DNA of 64,000 bases from Paraburkholderia atlantica (GCF_009362785.1 NZ_WHNQ01000010.1:124001-188000); one strand, 5' to 3'. Positions 42,251 to 52,364 are shown, counted from the first letter of the stretch. A program made the numbers and translations. The notes: a model not told the origin generated them from the sequence alone.

Positions 42251-43381
42251 ATGGCGCGAAAGGTGCGATTGATGCAAAGCCAAGACGAGGCGGCGGGTCT
42301 CCGTCCGTGGCGACCCGCTTACGCTGTGCTGCTGGCCGGCGCGGCCGTGCTGTTGCCGCTGCGCGAGGCGCAAGCCGCGATGAATTTCTGCGCGGCGCCG
42401 GCGCTGCAAACAAGCGAGCGCACCAATGCCGATCCCGGCGTCAAGGCGCTCGTCGCCAACGTGCTGGCGCATCTGAACGAGCAGCCCCATGCGCTCGCGA
42501 AACTGCACACCGAAGGCACGCTGCCGCACGAGGGTATCTACGATCAGAGCGTCGAAGCGCAGAAGGATCTCGACCTGCTGCGCGACGCCGCGCTCGCGTG
42601 GCGCGCGACCAGCGACGACCGCTTCCTGAAGCTCGTCGACCGCCTGCTGTATGCATGGGTCACGACCTATCAGCCGAGCTTCAATCCGATCGACGAAACG
42701 GGTTTCGAAGGGCTGATCCTCGCGTATGACATGACCGCGAGCGCGCTGCCCGTCAAAACGCGCAACGCGGCGATGGCGTTTCTGACGAAGTTCGCCAACG
42801 GCTATATCGCACAGATCGACGCGCAGCCGCGGCCGCTCACCGGCACGTTCCGTAACAATTGGCAAAGCCACCGCATCAAGCTGATCGCAATGGCCGCGTT
42901 CACGCTCGACAATCGCAAGATGATCAACGCCGCGCAACGGCTGTTCGTCGAGCATATCGGCGACAACATCGCGCCGGACGGCTCGACGATCGACTTCGGC
43001 GAGCGTGATGCGCTGCACTACGTCACCTACGATCTGCAACCACTGGTGACAGCCGCGCTCGCCGCGCGCCGGCATAACCGCAACTGGCTGCAGGAGAAGG
43101 GCGCGAACGGCGCGACGCTGCTCGCCGCGCTGAACTGGCTCGTGCCGTTTGCGATGGGTACCCAGACGCATGAGGAATTCGTGCATTCGAACGTCGCGTT
43201 CGATGCGAAACGTCGCGAGGCCGGCTTGCCCGGCTATTCGGGTCGGTGGGACCCGAAGAACGCGGCGGAACTGTTTCACCTGGCGGCGCGTCTCGATGGA
43301 CGCTTCACGCCAGTCGCGCTGCAGCTCGCACCGACGCCGCCCGCGTGGCTGGCCGTGTGCTTGCCGCTGGCGGCGCGCTAA
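42251..43381 (+). CDS. Alginate-lyase family secreted protein (PL5-like)
   Basis: This 376-residue protein has a signal or membrane segment (AYAVLLAGAAVLLPLREAQA, about residues 23-42) and an alpha/alpha-barrel lyase domain. The catalytic-site block FRNNWQSHRIKL (Asn and His) and the tyrosine in DALHYVTYDL correspond to those of PL5 alginate lyases. It should cleave uronate polymers in the periplasm. A role in glycine metabolism is not evident, yet it lies 124 bp after gcvP and 28 bp before sdaA, apparently within one transcript. GGAG precedes the ATG. Confidence 0.85.
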   Translation: MARKVRLMQSQDEAAGLRPWRPAYAVLLAGAAVLLPLREAQAAMNFCAAPALQTSERTNADPGVKALVANVLAHLNEQPHALAKLHTEGTLPHEGIYDQSVEAQKDLDLLRDAALAWRATSDDRFLKLVDRLLYAWVTTYQPSFNPIDETGFEGLILAYDMTASALPVKTRNAAMAFLTKFANGYIAQIDAQPRPLTGTFRNNWQSHRIKLIAMAAFTLDNRKMINAAQRLFVEHIGDNIAPDGSTIDFGERDALHYVTYDLQPLVTAALAARRHNRNWLQEKGANGATLLAALNWLVPFAMGTQTHEEFVHSNVAFDAKRREAGLPGYSGRWDPKNAAELFHLAARLDGRFTPVALQLAPTPPAWLAVCLPLAAR

Positions 43382-43409
43382 ACTCTTATCCATAGGCAGG
43401 GAGCAGTAC

Positions 43410-44798
43410 ATGGCAGTCAGCGTCTTCGATCTCTTCAAAATCGGCATTGGTCCGTCGAGCTCGCATACGGTCGGGCCGATGCGCGCGGCGCTGATGTTCG
43501 TCCAGGGACTCGAGCGCGACGGGCTGCTCGATTCCACCGCAGCGGTGAAAGCGGAGCTGTACGGCTCGCTCGGCGCGACCGGCAAAGGGCACGGCACCGA
43601 TCGCGGCGTGATGCTAGGCCTGATGGGCGATGCGCCCGACACCGTCGATCCCGACACGATCGCGCAACGGCTGGAAGCGGTGCGCACGTCGCGCAAACTC
43701 GCGCTGCTCGGCACGCACGAGGTACCTTTCGTGCAGAAGGAGCAGATCGCGTTTTATCGCCAGGCGCTGCCCGAGCATCCAAACGGCCTGAAGCTGTTCG
43801 CGTTCGATGCGCAAGGCGCGACGCTGCGCGAGTCGACCTATCTGTCGGTCGGCGGCGGCTTCGTCGTGACGGCCGGCGCGCCGAACATGAAGGTGTTGAG
43901 CGCCGTCGACCAGCTTCCACACTCGTTTCGTACCGGCAATGAATTGCTCGCGCTGTGCGCGTCGAGCGGCAAGAGCATCGCGCAGCTGATGTGGGAAAAC
44001 GAACGAGTCTGGAACAGCGAGGAAGAAACGCGCGCGGGTCTGCTGAAGATCTGGGACGTGATGCAATCATGCGTCGCGCGCGGATGCGGCATCAACAATC
44101 CCGACGCCGATGGTCACTTGCCCGGCCCCTTCCAGGTGAAGCGGCGCGCGCCACAACTGTATCGCGCGTTGACGGGCAATCCTGAGCGCGCGTTGCAGGA
44201 CCCGCTGTCGATGGTCGACTGGATCAACCTGTACGCGATCGCCGTCAACGAAGAGAACGCCGCGGGCGGGCGCGTCGTCACCGCGCCGACCAACGGCGCG
44301 GCCGGCATCATTCCGGCGGTGCTGCATTACTACACGCGCTTCATGCCGGGCGCGAACGAGCAGGGCGTGATCGACTTCCTGATGACGGCCGCCGCGATCG
44401 GCATCCTGTACAAGCTGAACGCGTCGATCTCCGGCGCGGAGGTGGGCTGTCAGGGCGAAGTCGGCGTCGCCTGCTCGATGGCCGCGGGCGCGCTGGCCGC
44501 CGTGATGGGCGGCACGCCCAAGCAGGTCGAGAACGCGGCGGAAATCGGCATGGAGCACAACCTCGGGCTCACCTGCGATCCGGTTGGCGGCATGGTGCAG
44601 ATTCCGTGCATCGAGCGCAATGCGATGGCATCGGTGAAAGCAGTCAATGCCGCGCGCATGGCGCTGCGCGGCGACGGCAGCCACTACGTGTCGCTCGATT
44701 CGGTGATCAAGACGATGCGCGAAACCGGCGCGGACATGAAGACCAAGTACAAGGAAACGTCGCGCGGCGGACTCGCGGTGAATATCGTCGAATGTTGA
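43410..44798 (+). CDS. sdaA: L-serine ammonia-lyase (iron-sulfur type)
   Basis: This 462-residue single-chain L-serine dehydratase converts serine to pyruvate and ammonia. The N-terminal beta domain starts MAVSVFDLFKIGIGPSSSHT, which includes the SSSHT substrate motif. The [4Fe-4S] cysteines lie in GAEVGCQGEVGVACSM and GLTCDPVGGMVQIPC. AGGGAG precedes the ATG. Behind gcvTHP it completes a route glycine to serine (through GlyA elsewhere) to pyruvate. A strong terminator follows at 44839. Confidence 0.97.
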   Translation: MAVSVFDLFKIGIGPSSSHTVGPMRAALMFVQGLERDGLLDSTAAVKAELYGSLGATGKGHGTDRGVMLGLMGDAPDTVDPDTIAQRLEAVRTSRKLALLGTHEVPFVQKEQIAFYRQALPEHPNGLKLFAFDAQGATLRESTYLSVGGGFVVTAGAPNMKVLSAVDQLPHSFRTGNELLALCASSGKSIAQLMWENERVWNSEEETRAGLLKIWDVMQSCVARGCGINNPDADGHLPGPFQVKRRAPQLYRALTGNPERALQDPLSMVDWINLYAIAVNEENAAGGRVVTAPTNGAAGIIPAVLHYYTRFMPGANEQGVIDFLMTAAAIGILYKLNASISGAEVGCQGEVGVACSMAAGALAAVMGGTPKQVENAAEIGMEHNLGLTCDPVGGMVQIPCIERNAMASVKAVNAARMALRGDGSHYVSLDSVIKTMRETGADMKTKYKETSRGGLAVNIVEC

Positions 44799-44838
44799 CT
44801 CGTTGAGCGCCGCATTCAATTGCACGCGATCGCATCGG

Positions 44839-44868
44839 AAAAACGCGGGCCCTGCGGCCCGCGTTTTT
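44839..44868 (+). terminator. Terminator of the gcvTHP-lyase-sdaA unit
   Basis: AAAAACGCGGGCC, a 4-base loop, GGCCCGCGTTTTT. Confidence 0.92.
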
Positions 44869-45037
44869 CATTTGGGCGATCGCGTTGCGCCTGCGCCGAT
44901 CGAACAGTTGCGCTGCGCCATGACAGCGCCCACGTGCTCGGCGTAAGCTGACGTAGCATGCATCGGCCGCTGTTGGAGATTTCGTCGATGCGGCTCCATT
45001 CCAACGCACTCACGCACTGCCAGGAGGCTTCTTCGCA

Positions 45038-46765
45038 ATGTCGCTGCCGAATGCTCCCGCTGCCAATTCCGCTTCCCAGACCGCACGCACGACCGGCGCG
45101 CGCCTCGTCGTCGATGCGTTGCTCACGCACGGCGTCGAACGCGTGTTCTGCGTTCCCGGCGAAAGCTTTCTCGCCGTGCTCGATTCGCTGCACGACGAAA
45201 CCGACCGCATCCAGACGATCGTCTGCCGTCACGAAGCCGCGGCCGCGAACATGGCCGAAGCGGTCGGCAAGCTGACCGGCCGTCCGGGTGTCGCGCTGGT
45301 CACGCGCGGACCGGGCGCGACGCATGCGTCGATCGGCGTGCACACCGCGTTTCAGGACTCCACGCCGATGATCCTGCTGATCGGCCAGTGCGCGCGCGAG
45401 CATCTCGATCGCGAGGCGTTCCAGGAGATCGATTACCGGCGCATGTTCGGTCAGATGGCGAAGTGGGTCGCGCAGATCGACGACCCGAAGCGTATCCCCG
45501 AATATCTGAGCCATGCGTTTCATACGGCCACTTCGGGGCGGCCGGGGCCGGTCGTGCTGGCATTGCCCGAAGACGTATTGAGCGATGCCTGCGATGCGGT
45601 GCCTGGCGTGCCCGCTTATCATCGCGTGGCGGCGTCGCCGTCGGCAGCGCAGATCGCGCGACTGCGCGAGTTGCTCGAAGGCGCGCAACGGCCGATGGTG
45701 ATCGCTGGCGGCAGCGGCTGGACAGAGGGCGCATGCGCGGACCTGCGGCGTTTCATCGAAAACTGGCAGTTGCCGATCGGCCTCGCGTTCCGCTTCCAGG
45801 ACACTTTCGACAACGAGCATCCGAACTACGCGGGCGACGTCGGTCTCGGCATCAATCCCGCGCTCGCTCAGCGCATTCGCGACGCGGACTTGCTGCTCAC
45901 TCTCGGTCCGCGCCTCGGCGAAGCGACGACCAACGGCTACACGCTGCTCGACATTCCGAAGACGAAGCAGACTCTCGTGCACGTGCATCAGGGAGCGGAA
46001 GAACTGGGGCGCGTCTATGCGGCCGATCTGCCGATCGTCTCCGGCATGCCTGAACTTGCGGCGATGCTTGCGGAGCTGAAGCCGTCATCGTCAGGCAAGC
46101 TGGCTTGGGCCGGTGCTGCCGGGGAAGCGCATCGCGTGTATCTGGAATGGCGCAAGCCGCGTCCAATTCCCGGCGACGTACAGATGGGCGAAGTGATCCA
46201 GCAATTGCGCGCGCACTTGCCCGAGGACGCGATCCTCACCAACGGCGCGGGCAATTACGCGACGTGGCTGCATCGGCATTTCTCATATCGACACTTCCGT
46301 TCGCAGCTCGCACCGACGAGCGGCGCGATGGGCTACGGCGTGCCGGCGGCGCTCGCGGCAAAGTCGCTGTATCCGCAACGCGCGGTGGTCGCGCTCGCCG
46401 GCGACGGGTGCTTCATGATGGCCGCGCAGGAGCTGGCAACCGCGATGCAGTACGACCTGCGCGTGCTGTTCATCGTCGTCAACAACAGCCATTTCGGCAC
46501 GATCCGCATGCACCAGGAGCGGCACTATCCGCATCGCGTGCATGGCACCGGTCTCACGAATCCGGACTTCGCTGCATTCGCGCGATCGTTCGGCGCGCAT
46601 GGCGAGACCGTTGAGCGTACCGAGGATTTTCTGCCGGCGTTGCAGCGCGCGATCGAATCGCAGCTGCCGGCCGTGATCGAAATTCGGATGCCGCAGGAAG
46701 CCAGCACGCCGGCGGCGACGCTCGAGATGATTCGTGAGCAGGGGAGGAAGATGCGAGGGGAGTGA
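45038..46765 (+). CDS. Thiamine diphosphate-dependent enzyme (acetolactate synthase-like)
   Basis: This 575-residue enzyme has the three ThDP domains: PYR (about 20-185), central (about 205-340) and PP (about 385-550). The cofactor-activating glutamate is E66 in CRHEAAAANMAEA. The metal-ThDP motif runs GDGCFMMAAQELATA to VVNNSHFG. It is close to the large-subunit acetolactate synthase and benzoylformate decarboxylase group, but has no small subunit nearby. It is likely a catabolic 2-oxoacid decarboxylase or carboligase of unknown substrate. Monocistronic, with CAGGAG upstream and a terminator after. Confidence 0.87.
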   Translation: MSLPNAPAANSASQTARTTGARLVVDALLTHGVERVFCVPGESFLAVLDSLHDETDRIQTIVCRHEAAAANMAEAVGKLTGRPGVALVTRGPGATHASIGVHTAFQDSTPMILLIGQCAREHLDREAFQEIDYRRMFGQMAKWVAQIDDPKRIPEYLSHAFHTATSGRPGPVVLALPEDVLSDACDAVPGVPAYHRVAASPSAAQIARLRELLEGAQRPMVIAGGSGWTEGACADLRRFIENWQLPIGLAFRFQDTFDNEHPNYAGDVGLGINPALAQRIRDADLLLTLGPRLGEATTNGYTLLDIPKTKQTLVHVHQGAEELGRVYAADLPIVSGMPELAAMLAELKPSSSGKLAWAGAAGEAHRVYLEWRKPRPIPGDVQMGEVIQQLRAHLPEDAILTNGAGNYATWLHRHFSYRHFRSQLAPTSGAMGYGVPAALAAKSLYPQRAVVALAGDGCFMMAAQELATAMQYDLRVLFIVVNNSHFGTIRMHQERHYPHRVHGTGLTNPDFAAFARSFGAHGETVERTEDFLPALQRAIESQLPAVIEIRMPQEASTPAATLEMIREQGRKMRGE

Positions 46766-46809
46766 AAGTGGCCGCGTGACCGGATAGCGCGTCGAATGCG
46801 CCGCTCATG

Positions 46810-46837
46810 AAAAAACCCCGCCGAAGCGGGGTTTTTT
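46810..46837. terminator. Bidirectional terminator
   Basis: AAAAAACCCCGC, CGAA loop, GCGGGGTTTTTT. It is shared by the ThDP gene and the convergent amino acid binding protein gene. Confidence 0.93.
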
Positions 46838-46863
46838 GTGGTCAACCGGGTTCAGCAAAAAAC

Positions 46864-48012
46864 TTACTTGCCGCCCACGCTTTGCAGCGTCGTCCACTTG
46901 CCATCGACGACCTTGTACAGCGTGATACCGCCGTTTTTCAGATCGCCGCGCTCGTCGTACGCGAGGTTGCTCGACGTGACGGCCGGCTTCGAGGTCTTCG
47001 CGAGCACCGGCAGGTACTTGGCCGGATCGGTCGAGTTCGCGTTCTTCATCGCGGCGAACATCGCCATCGCGCCATCGAACGCGTACGGCGAGTACGTTTG
47101 CACGTCTTCGTTGAAGCGCGCCTTGTACTTCTCGACATACGCCTTGCCGCCCGGCATCTCTTCGAGCGGCAGACCGGCGAGCGAAGCCACCGTGCCGTTC
47201 GCCGCGTCGCCGGCGAGCTTGATGAAGGTCGGCGTGTGGACCATTTCGCCGCCCATCAGCGGCGCCTTCACGCCGAGCTGCTTCATCTGCTTGACCATCG
47301 GTGCGGCTTGCGAATCCGCGCCGCCGTAATAGATCAGATCCGGGTTCGACGACTTCAGCTTGGTCAGGATCGACTTGAAGTCGACGGCCTTGTCGTTCGT
47401 GTATTCACGATCGACGATCGTCGCGCCAGCCGCCTTCGCTGCCTTCTCGAACTGATCCGCCAGACCCTGGCCGTACGCGGTGCGATCGTCGACGATCGCG
47501 ATCTTCTTCATGCCGAGGTTCTTCACCGCGAACGTGCCGGCGACCGAGCCTTGCTGCGTGTCCGACGTCATCATGCGGAAGGTCGTCTTGAAGCCCTGCT
47601 GCGTGTATTCCGGCGCGGTCGCCATCGCGATCTGCGGAATGCCCGCGTTCGCGTAGATGCGCGAGGCCGGAATCGTCGTGCCCGAGTTGAAGTGGCCGAG
47701 CATGCCCTTGATGCCGTCATCCACGAGCTTCTGCGCGACCGTCGTGCCGGTACGCGGGTCGGCCTGGTCGTCGGCCGAGTCGAGCACGATGCGAACCGGC
47801 TTGCCGCCGATCACCGGCTTCGTCGCGTTGAACTCTTCGACCGCGAGCGTGATGCCGTTCTGGAAGTCCTTGCCGTAGTGCGCCTGTGCGCCCGTCATCG
47901 GACCGGCGAAGCCGATCTTCACGTCTTCCGTCGATTGAGCGTTGGCCGTCCCCGCCAGCGACATAGCGGCAACCAGAGCTGCGCCTGCCAGCTGTTTCAT
48001 TTTGTGTTGCAT
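46864..48012 (-). CDS. Branched-chain amino acid ABC transporter periplasmic binding protein
   Basis: This 382-residue LivJ/LivK-type protein has a signal peptide (MQHKMKQLAGAALVAAMSLAGTANA) and the type-I periplasmic binding fold (VKIGFAGPMTGAQAHYGKD; GHFNSGTTIPASRIYANAGI). No permease or ATPase genes follow, so it must use a transporter encoded elsewhere. It lies 88 bp downstream of putA on the same strand and might be co-transcribed with it. AAGGAGA precedes the ATG. Confidence 0.94.
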   Translation of the reverse strand: MQHKMKQLAGAALVAAMSLAGTANAQSTEDVKIGFAGPMTGAQAHYGKDFQNGITLAVEEFNATKPVIGGKPVRIVLDSADDQADPRTGTTVAQKLVDDGIKGMLGHFNSGTTIPASRIYANAGIPQIAMATAPEYTQQGFKTTFRMMTSDTQQGSVAGTFAVKNLGMKKIAIVDDRTAYGQGLADQFEKAAKAAGATIVDREYTNDKAVDFKSILTKLKSSNPDLIYYGGADSQAAPMVKQMKQLGVKAPLMGGEMVHTPTFIKLAGDAANGTVASLAGLPLEEMPGGKAYVEKYKARFNEDVQTYSPYAFDGAMAMFAAMKNANSTDPAKYLPVLAKTSKPAVTSSNLAYDERGDLKNGGITLYKVVDGKWTTLQSVGGK

Positions 48013-48100
48013 AGCTTCTCCTTGATACCAGGTGTGGATGAAGCGGTGTCGGGGTCGCCGTGCCCGCTTCCTTTCTATTGAAGAAATCGCCGAGGTTCGC

Positions 48101-51100
48101 TCAACCGATCGTCATCAAATTCGCATTACCGCCTGCCGCCGCGGTATTCACGCTGACCGAGCGCTCGGTCAGCAGACGCTCGAGCGCGTAGTCCTCGTCG
48201 CCGCTCGCGAGCGCCCGGGCCGCGACGCCCTGCACCGACACGATCGGCCCCGCGCGCTTCGCGACCTCTTTCACGAGCGTGAGCAGTTCGTCGCTGTCGC
48301 CTTCGAACAGCACGGCGTCGAACGGCGCGTCGGCGCTCTTCTTCACGCTCGCGTGCGCCTTCAGCGACGCCGGCAATTGCGAGACCAATTGCTCACCGGC
48401 CGCGCCTTCGAACAACGCACGATTTCCCGTAGCCAGCGCTGCCGCGAACTGCACGCGCGCGCCGCTCGCCGTCGACGCGATACACAGCACCGTGCCGCGC
48501 GGGCCCAGCGTGTAGGTATTGCGCTCGCCGGTCGGCCCCGACAGTACCGCAGTCGCGCCCGCTGGCACATGCGACAGATAGCCGTCACAACGCGCGGCAA
48601 GCTGCGGCTCGCGCTCGGCGATCAGCCAGTCGCGCAATGCGGTCAGCGCGGCCGCCGGATTGTCGCCCTTTTCCGCGGCCTGCGCCGTCTGCGGTACTTC
48701 GACCACCAGCGCCTGCGCGAGCGACTTCGGCAGACCAGCCGGACGCTTCGCGAGCAGACGCTGCAGATACAGCGCGCCACCGGCCTTCGGCCCCGTACCC
48801 GACAGTCCTTCGCCGCCGAACGGCTGCACCCCCACCACCGCGCCGATCACGTTGCGGTTCACGTAGATGTTGCCCACGTGTGCGCGGCTGATCACGTGCG
48901 CGATCGTTTCGTCGATGCGCGTGTGAATGCCGAGCGTCAAACCGTAACCCGTCGCGCGAATCTGTTCGAGCAGCTTGTCGAGCTGGCTGCGACGATAGCG
49001 CACCACGTGCAGCACCGGGCCGAACACTTCGCGCTTCAGCTCGTCGATGCTGTCGAGTTCGATCAGCGTCGGCGGCACGAAAGTGCCTTGCGTCGCGCCT
49101 TCCGGCAGCGGCAGTTGCTCGACCTTGCGGCCCTTGTCGCGCATCGCCGCGATGTGGGCGTCGATGCCGCGCTTCGCGTCGAGGTCGATCACGGGGCCGA
49201 CGTCGGTCGACAGCCGGTCCGGGTTGCCGAGCGCGAGCTCGCGCATCGCGCCGGTCAGCATTTCGAGCGTGCGGTCCGCGATATCGTCCTGCAGACATAG
49301 AACGCGCAACGCCGAACACCGTTGACCGGCGGAGTCGAAAGACGATTGCAGCACGTCGGCGACGACCTGCTCGGCGAGCGCCGACGAGTCGACGATCATC
49401 GCGTTCTGGCCGCCGGTTTCGGCGATCAGCGGAATCGGCTTGCCATCCGGATCGAGCCGGCCGGACAGCGTCTTGTTGATCAGACGCGCGACTTCGGTCG
49501 AGCCGGTGAACATCACCGCACGCGTGCGCGGATCGGCGACCAGCGCGGCGCCGACTGTCTCGCCATTGCCCGGCAGCAGTTGCACCGCGCCCGCCGGCAC
49601 GCCCGCTTCGCGCAGAATCCGCACCGCTTGAGCGGCGATCAGCGGCGTCTGCTCGGCCGGCTTCGCGAGCACCGTGTTGCCGGCCGCGAGCGCGGCAGCC
49701 ACCTGGCCCATGAAAATCGCCAGCGGGAAATTCCACGGGCTGATACAGACCACCGGACCGAGCGGCCGATGCGTGTCGTTCGAAAACTCGTCGCGGATCT
49801 GCGTCGAGTAGTAGCGCAGGAAGTCGATCGCCTCTCGGATTTCCGCGACCGCGTTGGCGAGCGACTTGCCCGCTTCGCGCACCACGAGCCCCATCAGCGT
49901 GTGCATCTGCGCTTCGAGCAGATCGGCGGCACGCGCGAGGCAATCGGCGCGCGCCTCGACCGGCGTCGCCTGCCAGATCGGCGCGGCGGCCACCGCATGG
50001 CCGAGCGCCGCGCTCACGTGCTCCGGCGTCGCTTCGACGACGGTGCCGACGAGGTCACGCTGGTCGGCCGGGTTTCGCACGTCACGCCCGGCGCCGACGG
50101 CGATCTCGTTGTCTTCAAGCATCGGCGCGGCGCGCCACGGATGATGCGCGCTCGCGAGCAGCGCCGAGGACAGCGACGCGAGCCGATGCTCGTTCGATAG
50201 ATCGAGGCCCATCGAATTGAGCCGTTCGGCACCGTACAGATTGCGCGGCAGCGGAATGCGCGCGTGCGGCGCGCCGAGCGGCACGATCTTCGACGCTTCC
50301 TCGACCGGATCGGCGACCAGGTCCTTGATCGCGACGGATTCGTCGGCGATGCGATTCACGAACGACGTGTTCGCGCCGTTTTCGAGCAGCCGGCGCACGA
50401 GGTACGCGAGCAGCGTCTCATGCGTGCCGACCGGCGCGTACACGCGGCACGGGCGGTTCAGTTTGTCGCGCCCGGTGACTTCTTCGTACAGCGGCTCGCC
50501 CATGCCGTGCAGGCACTGGAACTCGTACTGGCCGGGGTAGTAGTTGTTGCCGGCGAGGTGATAGATCGCCGACAGCGTGTGCGCGTTGTGCGTCGCGAAC
50601 TGCGGATACACGGCATCGGGCGCGCCGAGCAGTTTTTTCGCGCAGGCGAGGTACGACACGTCGGTGTAGACCTTGCGCGTGTAAACCGGATAGCCCTCGA
50701 GGCCGTCGACCTGCGCGCGCTTGATTTCCGTATCCCAGTACGCGCCCTTCACAAGCCGCACCATGATGCGGTGACGGCTGCGGCGCGCCAGATCGACGAT
50801 GTAGTCGATCACGAACGGGCAGCGCTTCTGATACGCCTGCACGACGAAGCCGATACCGTTCCAGCCTTGCAGTTCCGGATCGAAGCACAGCGCTTCGAGC
50901 AGATCGAGCGACAATTCGAGGCGGTCGGCTTCTTCGGCGTCGATATTGAGGCCGATGTCGTAGCGGCGCGCGAGGATCGCGAGCGAACGCACGCGCGGCA
51001 GCAGCTCACTCATCGTGCGTTCCTGCTGGGCGCGCGAGTAGCGCGGATGCAGCGCCGACAGCTTGATCGAAATGCCCGGGCCTTCGTAAATGCCGCGGCC

Positions 51101-52039
51101 GCCGGCGGCCTTGCCGATCGCGTGGATCGCCTGCTCGTACGACGCGTAGTAGCGCTGCGCGTCGGCTTCGGTGGTGGCCGCTTCGCCGAGCATGTCGTAC
51201 GAATAGCGGAAACCGCGCGCCTCGTACTTGCGGCTGTTCGCGAGCGCTTCGGAGATGTTCTCGCCGGTGACGAACTGCTCGCCCATCAGGCGCATCGCCA
51301 TGTCGACGCCCTTGCGGATCAGCGGCTCGCCGCCCTTGCCGATCAGCCGCGTGAGCGCCGACGACAGGCTCGTCTCGCTATTAGTCGTCACCAGCTTGCC
51401 GGTGATCATCAGACCCCAGGTCGCCGCGTTGACGAACAGCGACGGCGCCTGGCCGACGTGCGATTTCCAGTCACCCTTGCTGATCTTGTCGCGGATCAGC
51501 GCGTCGCGGGTCGCGCGGTCGGGAATGCGCAGCAGCGCCTCGGCGAGGCACATCAGCGCAACGCCTTCCTGGCTCGACAGCGAAAATTCGTGGATCAGCC
51601 CTTCGACGCCGCCGCCTTTGCTCTTCGTGCGCAGCGTTTCGACGAGTTTGCCGGCCATCGCCTGGACGTCGCCGGCGAGGTTCGCCGGCAGACGCGCCTG
51701 GCCGAGCAGGAACGGCACGCACTCGGGCTCGGGGCGGCGATACGCGGCGGTGATCGCCGCACGCAGCACCGACTGCGGCTGCACGTTCTGCGCGAAATCG
51801 AGGAACGGATGCGACGCGCCGTCTTCCTCGTTCTCGACCGCCGCGCCGTCGGCCAGATCGGCCGTGCCGGCTGCGCCCGACAGTTCGGCCGGCAACTGGC
51901 CGTGCTCGATCTTTTCGAGGTAGGCGAAAATCGCCTGCTTGATCAACCAGTGCGGGGTGCGTTCGAGGCGGGTGGCGGCATCTTTGAGCCGGGAACGCAG
52001 GAGGTCGTCGACCTTGACGCCAAGGGTGGTGCTAGCCAT
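48101..52039 (-). CDS. putA: Trifunctional PutA: repressor, proline dehydrogenase and P5C dehydrogenase
   Basis: This 1312-residue protein has an N-terminal ribbon-helix-helix DNA-binding domain (about 1-47, MASTTLGVKVDDLLRSRLKDA). An FAD-binding proline dehydrogenase barrel (about 260-565) follows, then an NAD-linked glutamate-semialdehyde dehydrogenase (about 640-1120) with nucleophile C908 in AGQRCSALRVL. The C-terminal domain is the type found in long PutAs. It oxidises proline to glutamate at the membrane and, without proline, represses its own gene. An inverted pair of GTTGCA motifs, the E. coli PutA core site, overlaps the promoter. AAGGA precedes the ATG. Confidence 0.96.
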   Translation of the reverse strand: MASTTLGVKVDDLLRSRLKDAATRLERTPHWLIKQAIFAYLEKIEHGQLPAELSGAAGTADLADGAAVENEEDGASHPFLDFAQNVQPQSVLRAAITAAYRRPEPECVPFLLGQARLPANLAGDVQAMAGKLVETLRTKSKGGGVEGLIHEFSLSSQEGVALMCLAEALLRIPDRATRDALIRDKISKGDWKSHVGQAPSLFVNAATWGLMITGKLVTTNSETSLSSALTRLIGKGGEPLIRKGVDMAMRLMGEQFVTGENISEALANSRKYEARGFRYSYDMLGEAATTEADAQRYYASYEQAIHAIGKAAGGRGIYEGPGISIKLSALHPRYSRAQQERTMSELLPRVRSLAILARRYDIGLNIDAEEADRLELSLDLLEALCFDPELQGWNGIGFVVQAYQKRCPFVIDYIVDLARRSRHRIMVRLVKGAYWDTEIKRAQVDGLEGYPVYTRKVYTDVSYLACAKKLLGAPDAVYPQFATHNAHTLSAIYHLAGNNYYPGQYEFQCLHGMGEPLYEEVTGRDKLNRPCRVYAPVGTHETLLAYLVRRLLENGANTSFVNRIADESVAIKDLVADPVEEASKIVPLGAPHARIPLPRNLYGAERLNSMGLDLSNEHRLASLSSALLASAHHPWRAAPMLEDNEIAVGAGRDVRNPADQRDLVGTVVEATPEHVSAALGHAVAAAPIWQATPVEARADCLARAADLLEAQMHTLMGLVVREAGKSLANAVAEIREAIDFLRYYSTQIRDEFSNDTHRPLGPVVCISPWNFPLAIFMGQVAAALAAGNTVLAKPAEQTPLIAAQAVRILREAGVPAGAVQLLPGNGETVGAALVADPRTRAVMFTGSTEVARLINKTLSGRLDPDGKPIPLIAETGGQNAMIVDSSALAEQVVADVLQSSFDSAGQRCSALRVLCLQDDIADRTLEMLTGAMRELALGNPDRLSTDVGPVIDLDAKRGIDAHIAAMRDKGRKVEQLPLPEGATQGTFVPPTLIELDSIDELKREVFGPVLHVVRYRRSQLDKLLEQIRATGYGLTLGIHTRIDETIAHVISRAHVGNIYVNRNVIGAVVGVQPFGGEGLSGTGPKAGGALYLQRLLAKRPAGLPKSLAQALVVEVPQTAQAAEKGDNPAAALTALRDWLIAEREPQLAARCDGYLSHVPAGATAVLSGPTGERNTYTLGPRGTVLCIASTASGARVQFAAALATGNRALFEGAAGEQLVSQLPASLKAHASVKKSADAPFDAVLFEGDSDELLTLVKEVAKRAGPIVSVQGVAARALASGDEDYALERLLTERSVSVNTAAAGGNANLMTIG

Positions 52040-52094
52040 GTTTCCTTCTTTGATACCGGGCGTGAGCCTGGCGAAAGACTAAAAAGTTGGGCGA

Positions 52095-52147
52095 ATCGTA
52101 CGCCTACAAATAAAAAGGTGCAACCAAATCGACAGACTGGTTGCACC
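52095..52147 (-). promoter_or_regulatory. putA promoter with inverted GTTGCA operator pair
   Basis: On the minus strand TTGCAC (52123-52118), 17 nt, TACGAT (52100-52095) forms a plausible promoter. The -35 lies inside one arm of a perfect 10-bp inverted repeat, GGTGCAACCA (52117-52126) and TGGTTGCACC (52138-52147), with 11 bp between. Each arm contains GTTGCA. In E. coli the RHH domain of PutA binds GTTGCA sites in the put control region. The rest of 52040-52364 shows no gene. Confidence 0.72.
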
Positions 52148-52364
52148 ACGCCGGGAGCCTTATGGGGCGGGGGTTTCCGGGAGGTGCGCGAGAGTTGGAC
52201 CGGGGTGTTTTCGATCGGTACTTTCCCTGGCGTGATTCTTTTTGAAATAAGCCTTATCAAACGACTTCGCGCGCCGATATACAGAAAGCACGATGGCGGA
52301 CAGCCCGAAACGTCGGTTTCAGGGCATGCAGAAAAGATAAACGGGGTTCCCGAGGGTTGGTGTG

